From Stutzerimonas stutzeri (GTDB taxonomy: Bacteria > Pseudomonadota > Gammaproteobacteria > Pseudomonadales > Pseudomonadaceae): 64,000 nucleotides of DNA. Within the stretch, counting starts at the first letter, position 1. Each line of letters starts with the position of its first letter. The DNA is taken from assembly GCF_009789555.1 (NCBI RefSeq), contig NZ_CP046902.1:236001-300000 (forward strand), read 5' to 3'. Below are positions 8,011-17,344 of this stretch, piece by piece. Below the pieces are notes generated by a model. The model was not told the DNA's origin, ran no database searches, and saw only the letters and a program-made list of their open reading frames with translations. The position numbers and the translations under genes are program-made.

Positions 8011-9390
8011 ATGCGCCACCGCCCCTGTGAACGACGGCCCTGGCTGTTGATCTTGCTGCTGTCGTGGCTGGGATTCGCTGGCTCGGCCCTGGCAGCCGCT
8101 CCGGTAACGGTGCTGCGCGTCGAGGGTGTGATCGGCCCGGCGAGTGCCGACTACCTGATCGGTGGCATACAGCGCGCCGCGCACACCGACGCCCAACTGC
8201 TGGTGCTGCAGCTCGACACGCCCGGCGGGCTGGACAGCTCGATGCGCGCGATCATCAAGGAAATACTCGCCAGTCCCGTACCGATCGCTACCCACGTCAC
8301 GCCCAGCGGCGCGCGCGCCGCCAGCGCCGGGACCTACATGCTGTACGCCAGCCACATCGCGGCGATGAGTCCGGGCACCAACCTCGGCGCCGCTACGCCT
8401 GTGCAGATCGGCGGCGCGCCGGGCACGCCCCCCGAGCAAGCGCCGGAGCGGCAACCGGCCGACGATGGGGACGGCAACGATGCCATGACCCGCAAACAGG
8501 TCAACGACGCCGCCGCTTATATCAGGGGGCTGGCGCAGTTACGCGAACGCAACGCCGAATGGGCCGAACGCGCGGTGCGCGAGGCGGTCAGCCTGTCCGC
8601 CAGCGAGGCACTGGAGCTGAAGGTGATCGATTACGTCGCGACCGACCTCCAGGACCTGCTGGCCCAGCTGGACGGCAAGCGCATCGCGACCCGCACCGGC
8701 GAACGAAGCCTGCAGACGCTGGACGCCACGCTCGATCGCTACGACCCGGACTGGCGAGTGCGCCTGCTGGCGGTGATCACCAACCCCAGCGTGGCGCTGA
8801 TACTGATGATGATCGGCGTCTACGGCCTGATATTCGAGTTTTCCAATCCGGGGACTGGCGGCGGCGGCGTGGTCGGCGGCATCTGCCTGCTGCTGGCCTT
8901 GTACTCGCTGCAGCTGTTACCGGTGAACTATGCCGGTGTGGCGCTGATCGTGCTGGGTCTTGCCTTCATGATCGCGGAGGCGTTCATGCCCAGTTTCGGC
9001 GTGCTCGGCCTGGGCGGCGTGGTCGCCTTCGTCACCGGTGCGGTGATCCTGTTCGACACCGATGTGCCGGGATACGGCATTCCCCTGTCGCTGATCGGCA
9101 CGCTGGCGGTGATCAGTGCGTTGTTGGTGTTCGCCATTGTCAGTATGGCGCTCAAGGCGCGCCGACAACGCTTGGTCAGTGGCGATGCCGAGCTGATCGG
9201 CAGCCTCGCGTCGGTGATCCGGATCGAAGCGAACGCGCCCGCCTGCGGCTGGGTGCAATTGCAGGGTGAGCACTGGCATGTGGTCAGCCCGACGCCCTTG
9301 CACCCCGGTCAACAGGTCCGCGTCGTGGCAAGGCGCGGGTTGCAACTGGACGTCACAGCGGCCGACGCGCCGCCAACCGAGAAGAGGTGA
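8011..9390 (+). CDS. NfeD-family membrane serine protease (ClpP-like)
   Basis: 459 residues: signal peptide (WLLILLLSWLGFAGSALA), a ClpP/crotonase-like protease domain with DTPGGLDSSM and the nucleophile region SGARAASAGTYM, the basic residue of the Ser-Lys dyad likely in MTRKQVNDAAAYIR, then four or five membrane helices (about 245-380) and a C-terminal OB-like NfeD domain. In the archaeal homologue the protease cuts the C-terminal hydrophobic part of its partner stomatin. The stomatin gene follows after 3 bp, the classic nfeD-slipin pair. The ATG is preceded by GGAGGG at 7 bp. Likely acts in membrane-domain quality control. Confidence 0.92.
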   Translation: MRHRPCERRPWLLILLLSWLGFAGSALAAAPVTVLRVEGVIGPASADYLIGGIQRAAHTDAQLLVLQLDTPGGLDSSMRAIIKEILASPVPIATHVTPSGARAASAGTYMLYASHIAAMSPGTNLGAATPVQIGGAPGTPPEQAPERQPADDGDGNDAMTRKQVNDAAAYIRGLAQLRERNAEWAERAVREAVSLSASEALELKVIDYVATDLQDLLAQLDGKRIATRTGERSLQTLDATLDRYDPDWRVRLLAVITNPSVALILMMIGVYGLIFEFSNPGTGGGGVVGGICLLLALYSLQLLPVNYAGVALIVLGLAFMIAEAFMPSFGVLGLGGVVAFVTGAVILFDTDVPGYGIPLSLIGTLAVISALLVFAIVSMALKARRQRLVSGDAELIGSLASVIRIEANAPACGWVQLQGEHWHVVSPTPLHPGQQVRVVARRGLQLDVTAADAPPTEKR

Positions 9391-9393
9391 ACC

Positions 9394-10155
9394 ATGGGTT
9401 TTGAAATGAGTTTCATCGCGGTGCTGGTACTGCTGATCGCGCTACTGCTATCGGCCTTTCGCATCCTGCGCGAATACGAACGCGGCGTGGTATTCCAGTT
9501 GGGACGTTTCTGGAAGGTCAAGGGGCCGGGCCTGATTCTGATCATCCCCGGCATCCAGCAGATGGTGCGGGTCGACTTGCGCACCCTGGTGCTGGACGTG
9601 CCGACCCAGGACGTGATCTCCCGCGATAACGTCTCGGTCAAGGTCAACGCCGTGGTCTATTACCGGGTGCTGGACGCCGAGAAAGCCATCATCCAGGTCG
9701 AGGACTACCATTCGGCTACCAGCCAGCTGGCGCAGACGACCCTGCGCGCGGTGCTGGGCAAGCATGACCTGGACGACATGCTGGCCGAACGCGAGCAGCT
9801 CAACAACGACATCCAGCAGGTGCTCGATGCCCAGACCGACGCGTGGGGAATCAAGGTGGCCAACGTCGAGATCAAGCACGTCGACCTCGACGAATCGATG
9901 ATCCGCGCCATCGCCCGCCAGGCCGAAGCGGAACGCGAGCGGCGCGCCAAGGTCATTCATGCTGAAGGCGAGTTGCAGGCATCCGAGAAACTGATGCAGG
10001 CTGCCGAGATGCTCGGTCGTCAGTCCGGGGCGATGCAACTGCGCTACATGCAGACGCTGAGCAACATCGCAGGCGACAAGAACTCCACCATCGTATTCCC
10101 GCTGCCCATGGAGCTTTTGCAGGGCCTGGGCAGCCTCACCCGAAAACCCGAGTAA
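9394..10155 (+). CDS. Slipin/stomatin-like SPFH protein
   Basis: 253 residues: a single N-terminal membrane helix (FIAVLVLLIALLLSAF), an SPFH/band-7 domain opening with EYERGVVFQLGRF and containing VDLRTLVLDVPTQDVISRD, a long Ala/Glu/Arg coiled coil (RQAEAERERRAKVIHAEGE), and a C-terminal hydrophobic FPLPMELLQGL patch that fits the site cut by NfeD-type proteases. These proteins oligomerise into membrane microdomains. Operon: nfeD ends 3 bp upstream, and the LEA-like lipoprotein starts 5 bp downstream. The ribosome site is GAGGTG. Confidence 0.93.
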   Translation: MGFEMSFIAVLVLLIALLLSAFRILREYERGVVFQLGRFWKVKGPGLILIIPGIQQMVRVDLRTLVLDVPTQDVISRDNVSVKVNAVVYYRVLDAEKAIIQVEDYHSATSQLAQTTLRAVLGKHDLDDMLAEREQLNNDIQQVLDAQTDAWGIKVANVEIKHVDLDESMIRAIARQAEAERERRAKVIHAEGELQASEKLMQAAEMLGRQSGAMQLRYMQTLSNIAGDKNSTIVFPLPMELLQGLGSLTRKPE

Positions 10156-10160
10156 CGCCT

Positions 10161-10664
10161 ATGCGCAGCCGTCCAGTGGTCCCCGTTGCATCCTTGCTGT
10201 CGATCCTCCTGCTCGTACTGAGCCTGGCCGGTTGCGCGGGCTTCGGCCAGCGCGACCCGCTGAACGTCCAGGTCGCCGGCATCGAGCCCCTGCCCGGCGA
10301 AGGGCTGGAGCTGCGCATGGCGGTCAAGCTGCGGATACAGAACCCCAACGACAATGCGCTCGACTATAACGGCGTGGCGCTCGATCTGGAGGTCAACGGT
10401 CGGCGCCTGGCCAGCGGCGTCAGCAATGCACGGGGCAGCGTGCCGCGCTTCGGTGAGACCGTGCTGAGCGTGCCGGTGACGATCTCCGCGTTCTCGGCCG
10501 CGCGCCAGGCGCTCGGCCTGGCCGAGCATATCGCCATGGAGGAAGTGCCCTACGTGCTGCGCGGCAAGCTGGCCGGCGGACTGTTCGGCACCCAGCGCTT
10601 CATCGAGAAGGGCACGCTCGATCTTTCCGGCGCGCTCGCCGGCCCCTATCGTCGCGCGCCATAA
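10161..10664 (+). CDS. LEA type 2 (LEA14-like) lipoprotein
   Basis: 167 residues with a lipobox (LSLAGC) after a short hydrophobic signal, so anchored to a membrane in the periplasm. The mature part is one LEA14/water-stress (WHy) domain: LRIQNPNDNALDYNGVALDLEVNG is typical of its beta-sandwich. Such domains are linked to desiccation and hypersensitive response in plants; in bacteria the role is unclear. It follows slipin by 5 bp, so probably functions with the NfeD-slipin pair at the envelope. Confidence 0.85.
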   Translation: MRSRPVVPVASLLSILLLVLSLAGCAGFGQRDPLNVQVAGIEPLPGEGLELRMAVKLRIQNPNDNALDYNGVALDLEVNGRRLASGVSNARGSVPRFGETVLSVPVTISAFSAARQALGLAEHIAMEEVPYVLRGKLAGGLFGTQRFIEKGTLDLSGALAGPYRRAP

Positions 10665-10713
10665 GGCGCGACCCCGCACGGGCGCGGGTGTGGCTCGTGC
10701 ATGACCGGGCGCG

Positions 10714-12324
10714 TCATCGCTGCGCCCATTCGGGCCGGCATTGACCCGCGCGGCAGCGGTGGGCCTGGTGTGTCGGGTCCTCCTGCATCAGCTTGCGGGT
10801 CACGCCGTTGGTCCAGCCGAAGCCGTCCTGCAAGGGGTATTCGCCGCCACCGGCGTGCTCGGCAGAGGGTCGCAGCACATATTTTTCCACCAGTTTGCTT
10901 TCTTGCTCGAACAGCACCGAGACGATGCTCAGCCAACGCTCCTCGATCTGCAACGCCAGCGCATCGTGGCCGTAGTGCTGGAGCCCGCGGATGCCCATCC
11001 ACTGCAACGGCGCCCATCCGTTGGGGCGGTCCCACTGCTCGCCGCTTCCGCTGATTTCGGTGGTCGACAGCCCACCCGGCGCCAGCAATCGCTCACGGAC
11101 GATCTCGGCGACCCGCCCCGCCTGCTCCGCGCTGGCGAGATGCAGGAACAACGGCGTAACGGTCGCCGCGGTGAGGTTGTCACGCGGCGATTGCAAGACC
11201 CAGTCGTAATCGAAATAAGCGCCGACGCGCTCGTTCCACAGGTAGCGATCGATCGCCGCCAGGCGCGCGTCGGCGCGCTGGCGAAACTCTTCGGCGCAGG
11301 CCTTCCAGCCCTTCACGTCGCTGAGCCGGGCAATCTGCCGCTCCAGCTTGTAAAGAAAGCTGTTCAGATCCACCGGGACGATGTGCGTGGTACGAATGCT
11401 CGACAGCCGCTCGGGTTCGCCCAGCCAGCGTGAGCTGAAATCCCACCCGGACTCGGCACCGGCGCGCAGGTCGCGATACACCTCGTGAGCCGGGCGCCCC
11501 GAGGCGCGCGCCGTCTCCACATCCTCGAGGTAGGATTCCTCGCGCGGCGTGTCGCGCTCGTCCCAGTAGCGGTTGAGCACGCTGCCGTCGGCCAGGCAGA
11601 CGCAGCGGCGATGGGCTTCCCCGGGGCGCAACAGCTCCCCACCTGCGGTCCAGAACGCATGTTCCTTGCGCAATTGCGGCAGGTAATCGCTGGCACGATG
11701 CACGCCGGTTTCCTCGAACAGATCGGTCATCAGCGCGAACACTGGCGGTTGCGAACGGCTCAGGTAGTACGAACGGTTGCCATTGGGCACGTGGCCATAA
11801 GTGTCGATCAGGTAGGCGAAGTTGTCAGCCATCGAACGCAGCAACTCGCAATGGCCGCTCTCGTCCAGGCCGAGCATCGTGAAGTACGAATCCCAGTAGT
11901 ACAACTCGGTGAAGCGCCCGCCCGGTACCACATAGTCGTGGGGCAGTGGCAACAGCGAGGAAAACTCCGGATGCTGACGGGGGTGGCGTGTCAGCACGGG
12001 CCAGAGCCGATCGATATGCTCGGCCAGGCTATCGTCGGGGTTGGCAACGAACTCCGTCGGCTCCATCCGGTACAGCTCGAAATGCTCCATCACGAAGGCT
12101 TTCAGGTTGAAATCCGGCTCGCCGCACTGGGCCCGGTACGCTTCGAGAATCCGTTCCGGGTGCTGCCGCGGCGCGCAGTCGACGAAGGTCTTGCTGTCGG
12201 GGAATACCCGCTGTGTCTGCACCGCCACGAACAGTTCCTGATAGCGGTCCGCTGGGGTCAGTGTGTCGGCGGTAGAGACCGCTCGGGTGTCGTAATCGAA
12301 AGGGCTCTGTCTGGTATCGGTCAT
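10714..12324 (-). CDS. treF: Cytoplasmic trehalase (GH37)
   Basis: 536 residues of glycoside hydrolase family 37, hydrolysing trehalose to two glucose. Both family signatures are present: PGGRFTELYYWDSY (about residues 133-146) and QWDRPNGWAP (about 427-436). No signal peptide, so cytosolic like TreF rather than periplasmic TreA. The ATG at 12324 overlaps the TGA of the upstream dehydrogenase gene (ATGA); a start at 12342 is possible. The coupling to an SDR resembling glucose dehydrogenase suggests that released glucose is oxidised or that both act in osmolyte turnover. Confidence 0.93.
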   Translation of the reverse strand: MTDTRQSPFDYDTRAVSTADTLTPADRYQELFVAVQTQRVFPDSKTFVDCAPRQHPERILEAYRAQCGEPDFNLKAFVMEHFELYRMEPTEFVANPDDSLAEHIDRLWPVLTRHPRQHPEFSSLLPLPHDYVVPGGRFTELYYWDSYFTMLGLDESGHCELLRSMADNFAYLIDTYGHVPNGNRSYYLSRSQPPVFALMTDLFEETGVHRASDYLPQLRKEHAFWTAGGELLRPGEAHRRCVCLADGSVLNRYWDERDTPREESYLEDVETARASGRPAHEVYRDLRAGAESGWDFSSRWLGEPERLSSIRTTHIVPVDLNSFLYKLERQIARLSDVKGWKACAEEFRQRADARLAAIDRYLWNERVGAYFDYDWVLQSPRDNLTAATVTPLFLHLASAEQAGRVAEIVRERLLAPGGLSTTEISGSGEQWDRPNGWAPLQWMGIRGLQHYGHDALALQIEERWLSIVSVLFEQESKLVEKYVLRPSAEHAGGGEYPLQDGFGWTNGVTRKLMQEDPTHQAHRCRAGQCRPEWAQR

Positions 12325-13088
12325 TGCTCGCTGTAGTTCCATAGCAGTCCGCCATCTATCACCAGTGTAGTCCCGGTGATGTAGTCGGCCTCATCCGAGG
12401 CGAGAAACGCCACGGCACCCGCGACGTCGCGGGGCTGACCCAGGCGGCCGGCTGGGATGTTCTCCAGCAGGCCGGCCAGTTTTTCAGGCTGATTCATCAA
12501 GGCCCGGTTGATCGGCGTCTCGATCGCGCCCGGCGCCACGTTGTTGACCGTGATCCCCAGCGGCGCCAGTTCAATCGCCAGGTTGCGCATGAGCATCTTC
12601 AATCCGCCCTTGCTGGCGCAATAACCGGTGAAGTTGGGAAACGGCAACTCTTCGTGAACCGAACTGTTGTTGATAATTCGCCCAGCCCGACCGGCGTCAC
12701 GCAAATGGCGGGCAAACGCCTGGGCAAGAAAGAACGGCCCGCGCAGATTGACGTTCAGGACCAGGTCATAATCCGCTTCATCCGCTTCGAGGAACGGACT
12801 GTGCTTCTGCACACCGGCATTGTTGACCAGGATATCCAGACGCCCCATCTGCTCCACCGCCTGCGCCACCAGCCGCTGGCATTGGGCGACCACACCGACG
12901 TCGGCGGCGATAAAGCAGGCACGGCGCCCCAGGGCCCGTACCTGTTCGAGCGTCTGGCGCGACTCATCGTCATCGTCACGGCCATTGATCACCAGATCGG
13001 CACCCTCCTCGGCCAGCCGTACGGCAATGCCGCGACCAATGCCCTGGGAACTGCCCGTCACCAGGGCAACCTTGTTCTGCAATTTCAT
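12321..13088 (-). CDS. SDR-family oxidoreductase, glucose-1-dehydrogenase-like
   Basis: 255 residues of a classical short-chain dehydrogenase: TGSSQGIGRG cofactor loop near residue 10, NNAG, catalytic Ser in NNSSVHEE, and YCASK. The tail ending GGLLWNYSEQ resembles proteins annotated glucose 1-dehydrogenase. Substrate is inferred only from that and from the downstream trehalase, which would supply glucose. The ATG at 13088 has GAGG at 7-8 bp; an in-frame GTG at 13100 is less likely. First gene of a two-gene leftward operon. Confidence 0.85.
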   Translation of the reverse strand: MKLQNKVALVTGSSQGIGRGIAVRLAEEGADLVINGRDDDDESRQTLEQVRALGRRACFIAADVGVVAQCQRLVAQAVEQMGRLDILVNNAGVQKHSPFLEADEADYDLVLNVNLRGPFFLAQAFARHLRDAGRAGRIINNSSVHEELPFPNFTGYCASKGGLKMLMRNLAIELAPLGITVNNVAPGAIETPINRALMNQPEKLAGLLENIPAGRLGQPRDVAGAVAFLASDEADYITGTTLVIDGGLLWNYSEQ

Positions 13089-13280
13089 CGGATACCTCAC
13101 GTGGTAGTCGGACCGCGGGGCGGCCCGGGTTCATTCTCGTGAGACGGGTTGCCGCCGGCTGCGTTCAACCCCGCCTGTTTGCGAACGTAACAGGACGGCC
13201 AGAACGGCCGCGGCGGCAGACAAACACCCCCGCACAGGCGCAAAATGAACGGTTCTGCGCTGCTGCGTTTCGGAATCTCC

Positions 13281-14174
13281 ATGGCCACTGCCGATCTGCG
13301 TAAAGGTTATCTCCTGGGTCTGACGACCTTCTGCATCTGGGGCATGTTCCCGCTCTATTTCAAGGCCATCGAACAGTACTCGGCGCTGGAAATCGTTACC
13401 CAGCGGGCCATCTGGTCGGCGCTCTTCGGCACGCTGGTGCTCATGCTGTGGCGCCACCCTGGCTGGTGGCAGGAGTTGCTCGCCCATCCGCGACGGATCG
13501 GCGTCCTGTTGATTTCCAGCGTGCTGATTGCCACCAACTGGCTGATCTACGTCTGGGCGGTGAACCATAACCATATGCTCGAGGCGAGCCTGGGCTATTA
13601 CATCAATCCGCTGGTCAACGTGCTGCTCGGGCTGATCGTGCTGCGCGAACGGTTGCGTCCGCTGCAATGGCTGGCCGTGGCGATGGCCGCTGTCGGCGTG
13701 CTGTTGCAATTGATCACACTCGGCGACTTCCCGTGGGTTTCGATCATCCTGGCGCTGAGCTTCGGCAGCTACGGCCTACTGCGCAAGCAGGCCCCGGTGG
13801 CGGCGCTGCCAGGCCTGGTAGTGGAAACCTGGCTGTTGCTACCGATCGCCCTTGGCTGGCTGTTCTTCTTCGGTAGCGGACCGAGCACCGAGTGGTCATT
13901 CTGGACGCAACCGGAGGCGCTCTGGCTGGTGGCAGCCGGACCGGTGACCCTGCTGCCGCTGCTGTGCTTCAACGCCGCCGCACGCCACCTGCCGTATTCG
14001 ACGCTGGGGTTTCTACAGTACATCACGCCGACCCTGCTGCTGATACTGGCGGTCTGGGTGTTCAACGAGCCCTTCCCGGCCGACCGCCAGCTCGCCTTCA
14101 TGTGCATCTGGGCGGGCCTGGCGGTGTACAGCTACGACGCCTGGCGCCTGATGCGCAAGACAGCCGGCAACTGA
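13281..14174 (+). CDS. rarD: RarD-type EamA transporter
   Basis: 297 residues with about ten membrane helices and two EamA halves; RKGYLLGLTTFCIWGMFPLYFK, the N-terminal helix with HNHMLEASLGYYINPL after helix 4, and LPYSTLGFLQYITPT are characteristic of RarD (chloramphenicol-sensitivity protein) family. The transported compound is unknown. The ATG at 13281 is preceded by GGAA; an upstream in-frame start at 13245 adds 12 residues. Monocistronic; divergent from the SDR-trehalase operon. Confidence 0.88.
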   Translation: MATADLRKGYLLGLTTFCIWGMFPLYFKAIEQYSALEIVTQRAIWSALFGTLVLMLWRHPGWWQELLAHPRRIGVLLISSVLIATNWLIYVWAVNHNHMLEASLGYYINPLVNVLLGLIVLRERLRPLQWLAVAMAAVGVLLQLITLGDFPWVSIILALSFGSYGLLRKQAPVAALPGLVVETWLLLPIALGWLFFFGSGPSTEWSFWTQPEALWLVAAGPVTLLPLLCFNAAARHLPYSTLGFLQYITPTLLLILAVWVFNEPFPADRQLAFMCIWAGLAVYSYDAWRLMRKTAGN

Positions 14175-14183
14175 AGTCTGCAT

Positions 14184-14702
14184 TCAATCGGTCGATTGCA
14201 GCTTCAGCTCCACCATCAGCTCATCGGCGAGGGTTTCCAGGTGCTGCTGGAGTTCGTCCAGCGACAACTCCGCCGGCACCGCCAGGCGCGCGTCGGCATG
14301 GAACAGCAATTCGTTGGTCATCGGCGCAGGCAGCACATCGGTGTTCAGGCTCTCCACGTTGATGCCGTGCCCCGCCAGCAAGTGGGTAATGTCGCGCACG
14401 ATGCCTGAACGGTCGTTACCCACCAACTGCAGTTGGATCATCTGCCAGCTGCGCTCCGGCGCCTCGCCACTTCGGGCCAACACCACGCGGATGCCCTGGC
14501 GCTCGAGTTGCTGCAGCGCGTCGGTCAGCCCGGCATGAGCCTCTGCCGGCACCGCGACCCGCAGGATGCCGGCGAACTGGCCGGCCATCCGTGACATCCG
14601 GCTGTCCAGCCAGTTGCCGCCATGCTCGGCGATGCATTGGGCCACGCGCTCGACCAGCCCCGGCTGATCCTCGGCGATGACCGTAAGGACGAGATGATCC
14701 AT
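14184..14702 (-). CDS. Glycine cleavage repressor-like double ACT protein
   Basis: 172 residues made of two ACT domains: LVLTVIAEDQPGLVERVAQ at the N-terminus and QLVGNDRSGIVRDITHLLAGHGINVESL in the second half. This is the GcvR architecture; GcvR binds glycine and antagonises the GcvA activator. No gcv gene is in the window, so the regulatory target is unknown. It is convergent with rarD, 9 bp apart. Confidence 0.85.
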   Translation of the reverse strand: MDHLVLTVIAEDQPGLVERVAQCIAEHGGNWLDSRMSRMAGQFAGILRVAVPAEAHAGLTDALQQLERQGIRVVLARSGEAPERSWQMIQLQLVGNDRSGIVRDITHLLAGHGINVESLNTDVLPAPMTNELLFHADARLAVPAELSLDELQQHLETLADELMVELKLQSTD

Positions 14703-14976
14703 CTTGGTTCCTCCATCTATGGAAATGCGCCAGCCGCACGCATCGGGTGTAGGGGAATCGCCTGAGGAGCGTGGCTCCCTAGGTATAGAACACAGTACCG
14801 GTTTCGCCGCCCCGATGGGCAGGCCGCATAGGCACGCCGACCGCTGGTCCTGCCCGGGCCGGGCCGCGGCAAGCGCAGCGGACTGATTTTCGCCACGGCT
14901 TCATGTAGTATCCGGCGATCTGGACTACAAGAACCGAATTGTCCGTGTCGGATTGAAGAACCAAGTGAGGCGAGTA

Positions 14977-17154
14977 ATGACTGAGCGCGTTGAAGCCGGT
15001 GGCCTGCAGGTCGCCAAAGTCCTGTACGACTTCGTGAACAACGAAGCGATTCCCGGTACCGGCGTCGATGCCGATGCCTTCTGGGCCGGCGCTTCCAGCG
15101 TCATCCATGACCTGGCGCCGAAGAACCGCGCGCTGCTGGCCAAACGTGACGACCTGCAGGCGCAGATCGATGCCTGGCACCAGGCTCGCGCCGGCCAGGC
15201 CCATGATCCGGTGGCCTACAAAGCCTTTCTCCAGGACATCGGCTACCTGTTGCCGGAAGTCGAGGACTTCCAGGCCACGACCCAGAACGTCGACGAAGAA
15301 ATCGCACGCATGGCCGGCCCCCAGTTGGTGGTGCCGATCATGAATGCCCGCTTCGCGCTCAACGCGGCGAATGCCCGCTGGGGCTCGCTGTACGACGCCC
15401 TGTATGGCACCGATGCGATCAGCGAAGAGGGCGGCGCGCAGAAGGGCCCAGGCTATAACGAAGTCCGCGGCGCCAAGGTCATCGCCTACGCCCGCGCCTT
15501 CCTCGATGAAGCCGCACCACTGGAAAATAGCTCGCATGCCGACTCCACCGGCTACCGCATCGATGGCGGCAAACTGGTTGTCTCACTGAACAACGGCGGC
15601 ACCACCGGCCTGAAGAACCCGGCACAACTGCTGGGCTTTCAGGGCGAAGCCGGCTCACCGATCGCCGTGCTGTTCAAGCACAACGGTATTCACTTCGAAA
15701 TCCAGATCGACCCGTCCAGCCCCATCGGCCAGACCGACGCCGCGGGCGTGAAGGACGTCCTGATGGAGTCGGCCCTGACGACCATCATGGACTGCGAAGA
15801 CTCGATCGCCGCAGTCGATGCCGATGACAAGACCCTCGTCTATCGCAACTGGCTGGGCCTGATGAAAGGCGACCTGGTGGAGGAGCTGGAAAAAGGCGGC
15901 AAGCGCATCACGCGTGCGATGAACCCGGACCGCGTCTATACCCAGGTCGACGGCGGCGAGCTGACCTTGCATGGGCGCTCCCTGCTGTTCATCCGTAACG
16001 TCGGCCACCTGATGACCAACGACGCCATCCTCGACAAGGACGGTAACGAAGTCCCCGAAGGCATCCTCGACGCGCTGTTCACCAGCCTCGCGGCCATGCA
16101 CAACCTGAACGGCAACACCACCCGCAAGAACACCCGTACCGGCTCGATGTATATCGTCAAGCCGAAGATGCACGGCCCGGAAGAAGTCGCCTTCGCCACC
16201 GAACTGTTCGGCCGCGTCGAAGATGTCCTCGGCCTGCCACGCAACACACTCAAGGTCGGCATCATGGATGAGGAGCGCCGCACCACGGTCAACCTCAAGG
16301 CCTGCATCAAGGAAGCGCGCGAGCGCGTTGTGTTCATCAACACCGGCTTCCTCGACCGCACCGGCGATGAGATCCACACGTCCATGGAAGCCGGCCCCGT
16401 CGTGCGCAAGGCCGCCATGAAAGGCGAGAAGTGGATCGGTGCGTACGAAAACAACAACGTCGACGTCGGGCTGGCGTGTGGCCTGCAAGGGCGCGCGCAG
16501 ATCGGCAAGGGCATGTGGGCAATGCCCGACCTGATGGCGGACATGCTCGAGCAGAAGATCGGCCACCCGATGGCAGGCGCCAACACCGCCTGGGTCCCCT
16601 CGCCGACCGCTGCGACCCTGCACGCGCTGCATTACCATAAGGTCGACGTGTTCGCCCGCCAGGCCGAACTGGCCAAACGCACGAAGGCCTCGGTGGACGA
16701 CATCCTCACCCTTCCGCTGGCAGCCGATACCGGCTGGAGCGAGGAAGAAAAGCGCAACGAACTGGATAACAACGCCCAGGGTATCCTCGGTTACGTGGTC
16801 CGCTGGATCGACCAGGGCGTCGGCTGCTCGAAGGTGCCGGACATCAGTGACGTCGCGCTGATGGAAGACCGCGCCACGCTGCGCATTTCCAGCCAGCACA
16901 TGGCCAACTGGCTGCGCCACGGCGTCGTGACGCAGGATCAGGTCGTCGAAAGCCTCAAGCGCATGGCGCCCGTGGTCGACCGGCAGAACGCCAGTGATCC
17001 GCTGTACCGCCCGATGGCACCGGACTTCGACAGCAACGTGGCCTTCCAGGCCGCACTTGAACTGGTCCTCGAAGGCACCCGGCAGCCGAACGGCTACACC
17101 GAGCCGGTCCTGCACCGCCGACGCCGTGAGTTCAAGGCCAGGAACGGCCTGTAA
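14977..17154 (+). CDS. glcB: Malate synthase G
   Basis: 725 residues, the normal length for the long G isoform, which condenses glyoxylate and acetyl-CoA to malate in the cytosol. Recognisable blocks are DCEDSIAAVDADDK (acidic Mg-binding region), NLKACIKEARERVVFINTGFLDRTGDEIHT and GANTAWVPSPTAATLHALHYH. The ATG at 14977 has GAGG 8 bp upstream and gives the expected TERV-like N-terminus; an upstream ATG at 14953 has no good ribosome site. It stands alone and is followed by a strong terminator. Together with the downstream symporter it supports growth on acetate or glycolate. Confidence 0.97.
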   Translation: MTERVEAGGLQVAKVLYDFVNNEAIPGTGVDADAFWAGASSVIHDLAPKNRALLAKRDDLQAQIDAWHQARAGQAHDPVAYKAFLQDIGYLLPEVEDFQATTQNVDEEIARMAGPQLVVPIMNARFALNAANARWGSLYDALYGTDAISEEGGAQKGPGYNEVRGAKVIAYARAFLDEAAPLENSSHADSTGYRIDGGKLVVSLNNGGTTGLKNPAQLLGFQGEAGSPIAVLFKHNGIHFEIQIDPSSPIGQTDAAGVKDVLMESALTTIMDCEDSIAAVDADDKTLVYRNWLGLMKGDLVEELEKGGKRITRAMNPDRVYTQVDGGELTLHGRSLLFIRNVGHLMTNDAILDKDGNEVPEGILDALFTSLAAMHNLNGNTTRKNTRTGSMYIVKPKMHGPEEVAFATELFGRVEDVLGLPRNTLKVGIMDEERRTTVNLKACIKEARERVVFINTGFLDRTGDEIHTSMEAGPVVRKAAMKGEKWIGAYENNNVDVGLACGLQGRAQIGKGMWAMPDLMADMLEQKIGHPMAGANTAWVPSPTAATLHALHYHKVDVFARQAELAKRTKASVDDILTLPLAADTGWSEEEKRNELDNNAQGILGYVVRWIDQGVGCSKVPDISDVALMEDRATLRISSQHMANWLRHGVVTQDQVVESLKRMAPVVDRQNASDPLYRPMAPDFDSNVAFQAALELVLEGTRQPNGYTEPVLHRRRREFKARNGL

Positions 17155-17172
17155 AGCGCCGCACCGAAGCGA

Positions 17173-17201
17173 AAAAGCCGCCCCCCCGGGGCGGTTTTTT
17201 T
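17173..17201 (+). terminator. Intrinsic terminator after glcB
   Basis: A-run, GCCGCCCC, CCC loop, GGGGCGG and seven T residues, about 18 bp after the glcB stop. Classical rho-independent terminator. Confidence 0.92.
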
Positions 17202-17344
17202 ATGGGTCTGGAAACACTGCCAGCCTCAAGGAACGCGCTGATCCGCGTCAGCCCGGCCCAGCCGTCCGGCGACTAGACTTACGTCCAATGTGCCCCTTCG
17301 GACCCAGAGCCCACCATTGGGCGCTAAAAAAATGGACGTAGACC

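Noticed and set aside
8064..9269. Rightward second frame within nfeD
   Set aside because: Arg/Gly-rich alternate frame; the NfeD frame has signal peptide, protease motif and membrane helices.
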